7,963 bases of DNA from Acidobacteriota bacterium (GCA_019247865.1 JAFBAJ010000364.1:1-7963); one strand, 5' to 3'; shown: positions 1 through 7,180, counted from the stretch's first letter. Program-made: numbers and translations. Notes: generated by a model from the letters alone, not told the origin.

Positions 1-635
1 TTCGTGCCCTTTCGACTGAGCCACGTTCCGGCGAACAGCAATCGCTCGACGTGCCCGTAAGAGCGTCGCGCGGACTGCTCCGCGTAGATGGGATTCGCGC
101 CCGGATAAATTCTGGTGATGGCACGCTCCGGCAAGCTCAGATGCCGGACGAGATAATCGCGGTCTTCAAAATTCAGACAGAAGATGTGATCCGCGTGACG
201 AAGGCCGAAACCGGATTGCCAGAGACTCGTCGCAGGATAGACGAGACGCGTTTTCAGCGTCGGCCCCTCGCGCCCCAGGCGCAGCTCTTCGAGCGCCAGC
301 TCCCAACCGCGCCGCTCGACGCCATGCGTCGTGACCACGATCCTGGGATGCCCCAGAGGTTTGCGATTGACTGCGACCGCCGCAGAGCTTGGCTCGTGAA
401 TATTGATAATATCGTATGGCCTGCCCGCCCGCGCGGCCCGCGCGGCGTGACGACGCACGAGCAGCGGAAACGTAAAGCGAGACAGGCGACCGTCAAGCCG
501 CGCCGGAACATCCTCCGCGCAAAAATAGTCGACGGTGTGCCCTTCGGCGACGAGCCGGTCATGTATAAATCCCATGATTCGGCTCATGCCGCCGTTGCGC
601 TCACGCGAGACATGATGTGCGACGAGAATCCGCAT
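1..635 (-). CDS. GT4 family glycosyltransferase, 3' end cut by window edge
   Basis: The frame from ATG at 633-635 stays open to the left edge, giving 211 visible residues that form the N-terminal domain and the first donor-domain strand of a GT4 enzyme. It begins MRILVAHHVSRERNGGMSRI, with the glycine-rich loop GGM at 15-17 where GT4 proteins have GGxE/GGV. It continues with EGHTVDYF (31-38), a typical second Rossmann strand, then DIINIHEPS (75-83) and IVVTTHGVERR (99-109), the 'H.H' region. HADHIFCLN (148-156) is the usual 'ad.i.a.S' helix-strand position. The last residues, RLLFAGTWLSRKGT (198-211), are the donor-domain strand and KG motif. The catalytic EX7E would lie just beyond the edge and cannot be checked. 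The start is 6 bases after the previous gene's TAG, with no clear Shine-Dalgarno, so coupling is likely. Large open frames on the opposite strand here are antisense shadows. Confidence 0.85.
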   Translation of the reverse strand, partial: MRILVAHHVSRERNGGMSRIMGFIHDRLVAEGHTVDYFCAEDVPARLDGRLSRFTFPLLVRRHAARAARAGRPYDIINIHEPSSAAVAVNRKPLGHPRIVVTTHGVERRGWELALEELRLGREGPTLKTRLVYPATSLWQSGFGLRHADHIFCLNFEDRDYLVRHLSLPERAITRIYPGANPIYAEQSARRSYGHVERLLFAGTWLSRKGT

Positions 636-641
636 CAAAGA

Positions 642-1859
642 CTACACCCGGCCCTCAAGCACCTGTTCAAAGATATGCGACAGAGCAGTCAGGTGGTTCC
701 GCTGTGTGAACCTTCCGGCAATCTCCCGCGCCCGATGACGTAAGCTCTGATGAACGGCAGGCGAGCGCAGACATTTAATCATGGCCTGCGCCAATCCTTC
801 AGCCGTCGGCGGATCACCGGCCGCGAGATAACCGTTAACGCCATCGATCAGCCAGTCACGAGTTCCGCCTGACGCGAAGGCCGCAACCGGCACGCCGTGC
901 GTTCCGGCCTCGGGGCCGATAAGGCCGAACGGCTCAGGCCACAGACTCGGAAAGACCAGCAGGTCTGTCTCCTCAAGCAGAGCATCCAGCCGCGCCCTGT
1001 CGACCCATCCGGTGAAATCAATCCGCAGTTGCGCAGAGGATTGAAGGCGCGCCGCCTGCGCTTCCAAGCTTTTGCGCTCTGGCCCATCGCCCGCGAAGGT
1101 GACGCGCAGAGTGCGAGCAAGCGTTGACTGAACCTGCGGCAGCGCCTCCAGCAGTAGATGGCCGCCTTTGAGAAAATCCATCCGCCCGACGAACAACAGA
1201 CGCCAGGCATCTCTCGCTCGCAGCTCAGTTGTCGCAGAATCCGCTTGCGTCTCAAGCGGACTTTTGAGGGCCGGAAGATCGAAAGCGCGCTCGGCGATTA
1301 TCCCGTGCTTCAGACATTCGTTCCTCATGTGCTCTGACAAAGTGAGGACTGCGTCATAGCTTTGCAGGAGCTTCAATCGTTTGGACTGAGTCCGGAAATC
1401 GCTCCACATGGTCAAAGGGTTTAAGCCGCCACAACGGCGCGGATAATAATGCGCCAGACACTTTAAACCGAAACGCCGGTCGCACGGCTCGACGTTCGGG
1501 CTTTTGAAAGTTTTCGTCCCGCTGATGCACATGCCGTAATAGGCATGAGCCAGAAAGACGGACGGAGCGAGTCGCATCGTCTCGGCCTCAAGCTCCGGGT
1601 CGAGCAGGCCGTGCGCGTAGATCAAATCTGGCTCCCATGCGCGCAGGGCTGCGAGCGCGCGCGCCGCCCCCAGTTCGGAGACACACCACATTGGCGCTCC
1701 GTCGGGCAGCGCAATCCGTTCGCGTTCGAGCGGCTCATCAACCTCATGCCAGAAGGCGACGGTGTGCCCCAGCTTCGCCAACTCAGGAATCACGTCCGCC
1801 AGATATTTCTCCGCGCCGCCGACCTTTCGATTGCTCCAATTAATAATCGCCAGACGCAT
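642..1859 (-). CDS. GT4 family glycosyltransferase with four-cysteine insert
   Basis: This is a 405-residue retaining GT-B glycosyltransferase, probably cytoplasmic or peripheral to the membrane. The N-terminus MRLAIINWSNRKVGGAEKYL has the family's GGAE loop at 14-17. The donor domain starts with LLFVGRMDFLKGG (221-233), which includes the phosphate-binding K. It carries the catalytic EX7E as E309-PFGLIGP-E317, followed by HGVPVAAFASGGTRDW (321-336). Between the domains, residues 111-143 contain four cysteines (C111, C126, C134, C143) around CISGTKTF, PCDRRFG and YYPRRCGG. The open frame continues 67 codons upstream into the preceding GT gene. That extension is arginine-rich noise, while the ATG at 1857-1859 gives a perfect GT4 N-terminus 11 bases after the previous stop. 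There is no Shine-Dalgarno; the leader is TTTTTTTATTC, so initiation is probably coupled to the upstream gene. Substrate unknown. Confidence 0.9.
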   Translation of the reverse strand: MRLAIINWSNRKVGGAEKYLADVIPELAKLGHTVAFWHEVDEPLERERIALPDGAPMWCVSELGAARALAALRAWEPDLIYAHGLLDPELEAETMRLAPSVFLAHAYYGMCISGTKTFKSPNVEPCDRRFGLKCLAHYYPRRCGGLNPLTMWSDFRTQSKRLKLLQSYDAVLTLSEHMRNECLKHGIIAERAFDLPALKSPLETQADSATTELRARDAWRLLFVGRMDFLKGGHLLLEALPQVQSTLARTLRVTFAGDGPERKSLEAQAARLQSSAQLRIDFTGWVDRARLDALLEETDLLVFPSLWPEPFGLIGPEAGTHGVPVAAFASGGTRDWLIDGVNGYLAAGDPPTAEGLAQAMIKCLRSPAVHQSLRHRAREIAGRFTQRNHLTALSHIFEQVLEGRV

Positions 1860-1870
1860 GAATAAAAAAA

Positions 1871-3016
1871 CTATCGACCCGTCTCGCCGCGCAAGGCGGC
1901 AATCGTATGCCGCACGTCGAACTGCTCCTGATAGAGAGCCCTGGCCGCGGCGCTCATCCTTGCGCGCTCCGCTCCGTCTTCCTGTAAACGCTGCACGGCC
2001 TGCTCGATGAACGGCACATCGCCGACCGGTGCGAGGGTGACCGCCGCGCTCTGTCTCCAAAAAGATTCCGTCAGGTTCCCGCCCGTGGTCAAGATGGGAA
2101 GCCCGTGTTGCAGCCCGGCCATGGCGCTCGTGCGGCGCGTGCTGATGCCGTCCGGATAAAGTTGAAGCAGCAGGTCGACTGACTGCAAATGCGCGGAGAG
2201 TTCTGCGGCGGAAAGTTCGCCGGAAGCATAAAGCTGGCCTCTCAATCCCGGATGCAGCGCGATCAGTTCGCGCTGCACGACCTCACCACCACGTCCCAGT
2301 AAGATCACCAAGCGCCGCTCATCCGCAGCCAGAACTTGCGGCACAGCCTGCTTTAACAGAGCGACGATGTGCTGCCCGTACGTTCCGAAGTGACCGATGA
2401 CAAAGCCGCTCTGCGCAGCATAACGCGCGCGAATCGTCGCGGCGGCGTCGGGATCGTCGTTGACCGGAATGTTGCTCGGAATCGGCAGCCACTTGACTGG
2501 ACGCTCGCCTGAGCCGAGCGATTTGAGAGTCTCTTCCCACGCCGGAATGGAGATAAAGATGCGCTCGGACGCGCGAGCGACGAGGGAGGCCATGGCTCGC
2601 GTTCCCGCGCCGAGCAGGTTGTGCGCGAGCGATTGCGTGCGGCTCAAAGGAAACGCCACCTCGTGAAAGAAGCTCCAGACAGACTCTCTGCGCCGCGACC
2701 ACAACCAGAGACAGAAAGGGAAATTCAGAGCCTTCCAGCCGAAAGCGTGCGGAACGTACTGCACCAGAATCCGTCGCGGCTCAGGCTCTCCTCTTAAAGT
2801 CTCGCCCAGTTTCTTCAAAGACCTCGGCCCGAAATGATCCGGCAGGCGATGCACCGACACGCCCGGATCATCCGGCGACGCCTCGCCGCACGGCGTAGAC
2901 CAGACCTCGACCCGGTCACCGGCTTCGGCTAACCCTCTTGCCACAAGACGCGTGTAATCGCTGACGCCGCCGGGCTGCGGCGGATACTCGCCTGTCAGAA
3001 TATGCCAGCTAATCAC
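1871..3016 (-). CDS. GT4-like (GT-B fold) glycosyltransferase with atypical catalytic region
   Basis: This is a 381-residue predicted GT-B glycosyltransferase. The N-terminal Rossmann domain has the classic GT4 acceptor-side loop, GEYPPQPGGVSDYTRLVARG (9-28), followed by RVEVW (35-39). The C-terminal donor domain begins near GFVIGHFGTYG (204-214). It carries DGISTRRTSAMAGLQHGLPI (289-308), where GT4 enzymes normally have their EX7E segment before 'HGxP'. The two glutamates of EX7E are not visible there, and the usual KG after the first donor-domain strand is absent. It may belong to a divergent GT4 subgroup in which S/T-R-R replaces the first glutamate. Alternatively it may have altered or lost activity. 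The start is GTG (3014-3016), the only plausible one because an in-frame TGA lies at 3044-3046; AGG lies about 7 bases upstream of it. The gene sits 54 bases after the second FkbM gene and 11 bases before the next GT4. The fold call is good; activity is less certain. Confidence 0.8.
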   Translation of the reverse strand: MISWHILTGEYPPQPGGVSDYTRLVARGLAEAGDRVEVWSTPCGEASPDDPGVSVHRLPDHFGPRSLKKLGETLRGEPEPRRILVQYVPHAFGWKALNFPFCLWLWSRRRESVWSFFHEVAFPLSRTQSLAHNLLGAGTRAMASLVARASERIFISIPAWEETLKSLGSGERPVKWLPIPSNIPVNDDPDAAATIRARYAAQSGFVIGHFGTYGQHIVALLKQAVPQVLAADERRLVILLGRGGEVVQRELIALHPGLRGQLYASGELSAAELSAHLQSVDLLLQLYPDGISTRRTSAMAGLQHGLPILTTGGNLTESFWRQSAAVTLAPVGDVPFIEQAVQRLQEDGAERARMSAAARALYQEQFDVRHTIAALRGETGR

Positions 3017-3070
3017 GATTAGCCTGTGAGCGATTGAGCCCTGTCATATTTCGCAAAGAAGAGAGCTGCT

Positions 3071-3904
3071 TCAACAATATTCCAGATGCACGATGCCGTA
3101 ATCCGCCAGCGGGTCGGCCTGACCAGTGAGCCCGGTCGGCCGCAGAGACAACTCGGCGAGCAACGTCTCGATTTTTTCGCGCGAGGTTCCGGCCATCTCC
3201 CACAAGGTCGGATGCATCTCGACGATCAGACCGAGCCGCCCGCGCCCCTTCCGAATCGTCTCCCGCGCTCCTTCAAGCGCAGCCGCCTCATAACCCTCTA
3301 TGTCCATAATGATCCAGTCTGGCGACAGCCCGCGCGCGGCACAGACCGCATCCACGGTCGTCACAGGCACAGTAATCGAAGTCGTCTCGGCGGCCTGCGG
3401 GCGATCAGGATTCGCGCGGCCCAAGCGGCTGAACCCTTCGAGCTCTGAAGCGAAGAAGGTTGCTTCGCCCGGCTCGCGGCTGACCGCTTGCGCGATGACT
3501 TCAATGCGCTCTGTGAGAGCATTCAACGCGACGTGCTTTTCCAGCGCGGCGCGAGTCGCCGGGTTCGGCTCAAAGGCCAGCACGCGTCCCGTCGGCTCAG
3601 ACCAGGCGGCCATGCAAAGCGCGTAAATTCCGACGTGTGCGCCGATGTCCAGCGTGATGGCTCCGGCTCCGACTCTCCGGCGCAGAAAATCGCAGACGCT
3701 CGGGTCGTACACTTCCGGGAAATGCACGCGATAGTGCGGGTCAATGCGAAACTGCTCGCGCCCGTTGAGCGTCTGCACGATCCCCTTGCCGCCCGACGAC
3801 CAATCCAGCAAACGGTCATAGGTCGGGCGCAAAGCATTGATGAGCGCACTCTCGCGTCCCAACGTTCCACTGACGGAGCGCGCCGTCCGGCGAAATAGTT
3901 TCAT
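3071..3904 (-). CDS. FkbM family methyltransferase (second of two adjacent)
   Basis: This is a SAM-dependent methyltransferase of 277 residues counted from the ATG at 3902-3904. Motif I is TLDIGAHVGIYAL (84-96), the acidic strand is LAFEPNP (109-115), and the family signature is IIMDIEGYEAAALEGA (198-213), followed by LIVEMHP (226-232). A basic N-terminal region of about 80 residues (MKLFRRTARS onward) precedes the Rossmann core and is longer than in the neighbouring FkbM protein. A GTG at 3923-3925 would extend it by seven residues, but there is no ribosome-binding sequence before it. GCGGA lies about 10 bases before the ATG, so I prefer the ATG. The gap to the upstream FkbM gene is 33 bases. 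Motif wording and N-terminus differ so much between the two FkbM proteins that a recent tandem duplication is unlikely. They probably methylate different positions or sugars. The C-terminus ends in Cys-TGA. Confidence 0.88.
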   Translation of the reverse strand: MKLFRRTARSVSGTLGRESALINALRPTYDRLLDWSSGGKGIVQTLNGREQFRIDPHYRVHFPEVYDPSVCDFLRRRVGAGAITLDIGAHVGIYALCMAAWSEPTGRVLAFEPNPATRAALEKHVALNALTERIEVIAQAVSREPGEATFFASELEGFSRLGRANPDRPQAAETTSITVPVTTVDAVCAARGLSPDWIIMDIEGYEAAALEGARETIRKGRGRLGLIVEMHPTLWEMAGTSREKIETLLAELSLRPTGLTGQADPLADYGIVHLEYC

Positions 3905-3937
3905 AGCAGATTCCGCGTCAAGCACAGATCGGGATAG

Positions 3938-4687
3938 TCATGTGCCAATCGGGTTAATCATCGCGGCGATTTGAGGGCTGATAAAAATCGCGTCGCCCCA
4001 TGCCAGTTGACCGTTGGCCTGATAGCTCAGATTATACATGTCGAACAAACGATAATCGTAACGCGACAGGCAATCACAAAGCTGAAAGAACATGGCTTGA
4101 CCTTCATACAAATGGGTGAAGAGGATTTCCGAATAGATGAGCCGGATGGATGTTCGACTGAGCATCTGCGCAGCTCCTTCAAGAGCCATCAGCTCACCGC
4201 CCTGTATATCCATTTTCAGGATTTGAATTTCGTTCACCCCCTCCTGTGCACAAAAATCATCTATCCGCATGACAGGCACTTCAAGAGTCGTCAGCGTCTC
4301 ATAGAGACCTTCCCTTTCTACTGATGAAAGCAATGAATTGGTATAGCTGCTTCGATTGACGTGAAACGGCTTGTAACCGGACTGGTCGGAAATCGCCAGT
4401 TGCATTGGCTTGAGCGACGGGTCGGCGGCAAAGTTCGCACAAAGCTCCGCGAAGGAGGCCGCGAATGGCTCGAAACTGTAAATCTGCGCCGCCGGAAACA
4501 GTTCACGATACCTGAGCGCAGTTTGGCCGCCATGCGCGCCTACATCAAAGATCGTGTTGACGGCCGTGCCTGAGAGCAGGGCAGCCTGGTCCGGGAAGGC
4601 ATCCTTCAACAAACATGCTCTCGAAGGAGGATGCACATCATAACCGGCCTTCTTAATAAAGTTCTTTGCGACAGCTCTTAAACTCAT
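3938..4687 (-). CDS. FkbM family methyltransferase (first of two adjacent)
   Basis: FkbM-family enzymes are SAM-dependent O-methyltransferases. In polysaccharide loci they usually methylate sugar hydroxyls. The 249-residue product shows motif I as IFDVGAHGGQ (46-55), the acidic SAM-binding position in YSFEPF (70-75) and the family signature ILKMDIQGGELMALEGA (156-172). IYSEILFTHLYEGQ (184-197) corresponds to the typical FkbM C-terminal strand region. The length is normal for the family. The ATG at 4685-4687 lies only 4 bases after the preceding stop (TAAGAGAATG), so the purine-rich GAGA is too close to be a good Shine-Dalgarno and coupling to the upstream gene is likely. The 3' half is clearly less GC-rich than its neighbours: about 46% by hand count over 4021-4320, against about 63% over 3241-3540 in the next gene. 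This could reflect separate acquisition. The family is confident; the substrate is unknown. Confidence 0.88.
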   Translation of the reverse strand: MSLRAVAKNFIKKAGYDVHPPSRACLLKDAFPDQAALLSGTAVNTIFDVGAHGGQTALRYRELFPAAQIYSFEPFAASFAELCANFAADPSLKPMQLAISDQSGYKPFHVNRSSYTNSLLSSVEREGLYETLTTLEVPVMRIDDFCAQEGVNEIQILKMDIQGGELMALEGAAQMLSRTSIRLIYSEILFTHLYEGQAMFFQLCDCLSRYDYRLFDMYNLSYQANGQLAWGDAIFISPQIAAMINPIGT

Positions 4688-4691
4688 TCTC

Positions 4692-5645
4692 TTAAAGGCG
4701 GCGAGCTTTGATTAAAAGACGCATCCCGGTGGCGCGCCCGAAAAATTTACTGCCCGATACTTTGACCAGCCAGCCGAGCGTGTTCAAGCGACGCCGCCAG
4801 CCGTTTGTCGTTCCATTCGCCGTGCTCTGTTCCAGACAGGCCAGATGCGCGGCGGCTCCGATGAGGGTTAAAGGCTCGTAAGCAATGGTTTCGATCTCCC
4901 AACCGTGCCGGCGCAGAAAAGCCTCCAAGGCTTTCGGCGTCCAACGCAGAGTGTGCTGCGGAGGGTAGTCCCAAAAGTCGCTCCGATTGATGCGTTGCGG
5001 ATGAGTGAGCCGCCGCGTGTAGCGTCTGTCGGACGGGCAACCGATGATTAACCGCGCATCATGATCGGCAATCTCATTAATCTGCGAAAAGATTTTATCC
5101 GGCTCGTCCAGATGCTCGATAATCTGAAAGAGCGTGATGAGCTTAAACCGCGACGCGCCTTCAAACATCCGGCCCAGTTGACCGACCTCGGCGACATAAG
5201 CATTCAGTCCGTTGAGCCGGGCTGTCTCGACATCCTCCGCGGCGAAATCAATGCCCGTCAGATCGTGGCCGAGGGCGGATGCGCGCGCGAGAAATTGTCC
5301 GTCGGCGCAGCCGATATCTAAAATCCTTAAAGGCGGCAGCACGGCCAGCTCATTCAGGACAGTCAGGTGATCGAACCCCAGACTGTGCTCTTCAACCGGA
5401 TAATGGTTCGCAGACCAGGAGCGCATCGGGAGCGCAAACTCAAGCGCGCACTGCTGACACTGCCAGAATTCGACCTCGCTCGCTCCTAAATCCGCCAGCA
5501 GATACGCGCGAATTTTTTCCAGGGATGAATCCTTGCCGTGCCAACGCTCTTTCGCCCAGGCTTCGGCGATGACTTCCACCGTGACGGATTCCACGCAGCT
5601 TAAGTCCCTTGAGCGGCAGGCTGGGCATGATGCATTGTCCGGCAT
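4692..5645 (-). CDS. Class I SAM-dependent methyltransferase with N-terminal zinc-ribbon-like region
   Basis: The protein is predicted to be a cytoplasmic methyltransferase acting on a sugar nucleotide or lipid-linked glycan. From the ATG at 5643-5645 it has 317 residues. Two CxxC pairs, C7/C10 (CPAC) and C63/C66 (CQQC), could form a zinc ribbon like those seen ahead of methyltransferase domains in sugar-modification loci. The Rossmann core follows: motif I ILDIGCADGQF (108-118), the acidic strand GIDFA (131-135) that would bind the SAM ribose, and QIIEHLDEPDK (174-184), a Methyltransf_23-type post-motif. The segment DYPPQHTLRWTPKALEAFL (226-244) is also typical of that group. An in-frame TTG at 5658-5660 overlaps the flippase stop as TTGA and would add five residues. 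The ATG lies 11 bases beyond the flippase stop and places CPAC near the N-terminus. The gene ends 4 bases before the next methyltransferase. Methyltransferase activity is well supported; O-, N- or C-methylation cannot be told apart. Confidence 0.85.
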   Translation of the reverse strand: MPDNASCPACRSRDLSCVESVTVEVIAEAWAKERWHGKDSSLEKIRAYLLADLGASEVEFWQCQQCALEFALPMRSWSANHYPVEEHSLGFDHLTVLNELAVLPPLRILDIGCADGQFLARASALGHDLTGIDFAAEDVETARLNGLNAYVAEVGQLGRMFEGASRFKLITLFQIIEHLDEPDKIFSQINEIADHDARLIIGCPSDRRYTRRLTHPQRINRSDFWDYPPQHTLRWTPKALEAFLRRHGWEIETIAYEPLTLIGAAAHLACLEQSTANGTTNGWRRRLNTLGWLVKVSGSKFFGRATGMRLLIKARRL

Positions 5646-5656
5646 AAAACTTTTCT

Positions 5657-7180
5657 TCAAAGCTGCGGCAACAGCCTCATTCTAACCAGCCACGGCCTGA
5701 CCTTCAAAGGCACCGGCAGCCCGACGTAGAGTGGCCGCATATGCCACACGTAGAGGGCTCCCAATAGTGGCGCGATAACCATCATTAAGATGACGGCCCG
5801 TGGCGGCAGCCAGAAACCGACGATGGCGGCCAGCACGAGCAAGCCCGCGATGCGCAATAACCAGGGAAGCAGCGTGGTCTTCCAGAGCTGTGCCAGCGAG
5901 AGCTGCGTCGAAGAATTGAGAATCCGCACTCCAAACGGAAATGAGAGAAACAGGGAGCTGCATAAGCTTGCCAGGGCGATGCCCGGCAACCCGATCAGGT
6001 AACCGAGCGGGATTGCCAACGCGACGTTCAAGACGCCCTGCATGAGCGTCAATACTCCTATCTGCAAGCGACTGCCGAGGGTCGCTGCCGGGGCAAACAG
6101 CCCGTTTGTCAACGAGAGCGCGAGAACGCTGGCGGCGAGCAACGCGTTTAGTGTGTAACCGCCGAACTTATCAACTCCGACCCAGAAGCTCACGAGGACT
6201 GCGTTAAAAGCCAGAAGGATGAAGACCACGCCGCCCGCCGCAATCAACTTGATGCGCAGCATCGAGAGCACGACTTCGCGGACGCGCTCCAGCTTGCCTT
6301 CGCCGTAGAGTTGTGCCAGGCCGACCAGCCCGCTATCCGAAAGCTGCCACGCGAGCTGCATTAAAATCTCGCCGAGCTTGAGCGTGCAGGCATAGACGAC
6401 GACCTGCTCCGGGCTGATGACGGAGAGGATAATCAGGCTGTCGCTCGCCGCGATCATAGCCCAGCCGAAACCGCCCATCCAGGTTCCGAGGCCCTGCTTG
6501 ATTAGATAAAACATTTGCGGCGGCGATGGTCGTCCCCATCCTCTCAGGAGGTCGGGCGCGATCATGCGCACACGAATCAAACAGAGCGTCGAAGAGATCA
6601 GCGGAGGAAACGCGGAGGCTGCGGCCAGCGCGTACAGCCCGTAGCCTTTCAACAGCAGCGTCACCACGAGACAAATATTCAAAGCCCACATGCCGATGTT
6701 CACACAACCCGTAAACACCACGTCCTGCAACCCCATCAGCACGGTCGAAAAAGTTCGCAAAGGGAACGCCAGCGCGGTGGCGGCGATGACCAGCAGCAAT
6801 GGCCCGACAATCGTCTCTCGCTGCGTCTCGCCCAGCTGCGCCAGATTGGAGGCGAATTTCCAGATGCAGAAAGCGACGATTGAATAGAGCAGGCTCGTCA
6901 ACAGCGCGACGGCCAGCGCGTTGTTGAGCAGCTCGCGCATCCCGGCGCGATCCTGCCGCCCATCCTTTTCGGCGATGAGCCACGGCAGCACGCTCAGGAC
7001 GCCCAGATCAACCATCGCCGAATGCGCGAGCAGGTCGCCGCACGCCAGCCACAAACCGTAAGTCGGCGTTCCGACACGCCGGAGAATAAACGGCACCAGC
7101 AGGATGCCGGAGACGAAGGCCAGCGCAAACTGCAGATAGCCGAAGCTGGCGATGATTCCTGCTTTACGCGTCCTGCTCAC
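5657..7180 (-). CDS. Wzx/MATE-type polysaccharide flippase (oligosaccharide translocase)
   Basis: This is an inner-membrane protein expected to flip undecaprenyl-linked oligosaccharide from the cytoplasmic to the periplasmic face. From the GTG start it has 507 residues, usual for the Wzx/RfbX/MATE-like group. It is strongly hydrophobic, with roughly 12-14 membrane segments. The N-terminus is a short basic leader (SRTRKAG) followed by a first helix ending LLVPFILRRVGTPTYGLWL (about 27-45). That ending matches the family's typical 'TPFLLRYLG..EYGLW' signature. I chose GTG at 7178-7180 because it leaves that short basic leader and overlaps the upstream GT2 by only 17 bases. An in-frame ATG at 7223-7225 would add 15 residues not typical of the family and overlap by 62 bases; a TTG at 7187-7189 is also possible. 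No start has a strong Shine-Dalgarno, though GGACGGG lies about 10 bases before the GTG. The gene sits between a glycosyltransferase and a methyltransferase, as expected in a Wzx/Wzy-dependent locus. An alternative is a teichuronic or lipid-linked sugar exporter of the same superfamily. Confidence 0.88.
   Translation of the reverse strand: MSRTRKAGIIASFGYLQFALAFVSGILLVPFILRRVGTPTYGLWLACGDLLAHSAMVDLGVLSVLPWLIAEKDGRQDRAGMRELLNNALAVALLTSLLYSIVAFCIWKFASNLAQLGETQRETIVGPLLLVIAATALAFPLRTFSTVLMGLQDVVFTGCVNIGMWALNICLVVTLLLKGYGLYALAAASAFPPLISSTLCLIRVRMIAPDLLRGWGRPSPPQMFYLIKQGLGTWMGGFGWAMIAASDSLIILSVISPEQVVVYACTLKLGEILMQLAWQLSDSGLVGLAQLYGEGKLERVREVVLSMLRIKLIAAGGVVFILLAFNAVLVSFWVGVDKFGGYTLNALLAASVLALSLTNGLFAPAATLGSRLQIGVLTLMQGVLNVALAIPLGYLIGLPGIALASLCSSLFLSFPFGVRILNSSTQLSLAQLWKTTLLPWLLRIAGLLVLAAIVGFWLPPRAVILMMVIAPLLGALYVWHMRPLYVGLPVPLKVRPWLVRMRLLPQL

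Noticed and set aside
51..743. Long plus-strand open frame (230 codons) opposite the two leftmost GT4 genes
   Set aside because: Its translation is arginine- and proline-rich with no recognisable motif, and it is fully antisense to coding sequence with clear GT4 motifs. In GC-rich DNA such antisense frames are expected.
1863..1900. Possible Rho-independent terminator: 5-base stem GCCGC/GCGGC (1886-1900) and a T7 run (1864-1870) on the coding strand
   Set aside because: The stem is short, lies inside coding sequence and is separated from the T-run by about 15 bases. A working terminator needs the T-run directly after the stem.
1860..2060. 67-codon N-terminal extension of the GT4 gene at 642-1859
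   Set aside because: The extension is arginine-rich and overlaps the end of the upstream gene in another frame. The family N-terminus begins at the internal ATG at 1859.
3017..3070. 54-base gap between the second FkbM gene and the next GT, checked for a promoter, a small RNA or a terminator
   Set aside because: I saw no -35/-10 pair with good spacing, no hairpin and no repeat. It looks like a simple intergenic spacer.
3071..4687. The two FkbM genes as a recent tandem duplication
   Set aside because: The signature motifs, N-terminal length and base composition all differ; only the family-wide positions are shared.
6333..6983. Minus-strand open frame of 216 codons in another frame inside the flippase gene
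   Set aside because: It encodes an arginine-rich sequence without hydrophobic segments, whereas the frame it overlaps encodes continuous membrane helices of the flippase.
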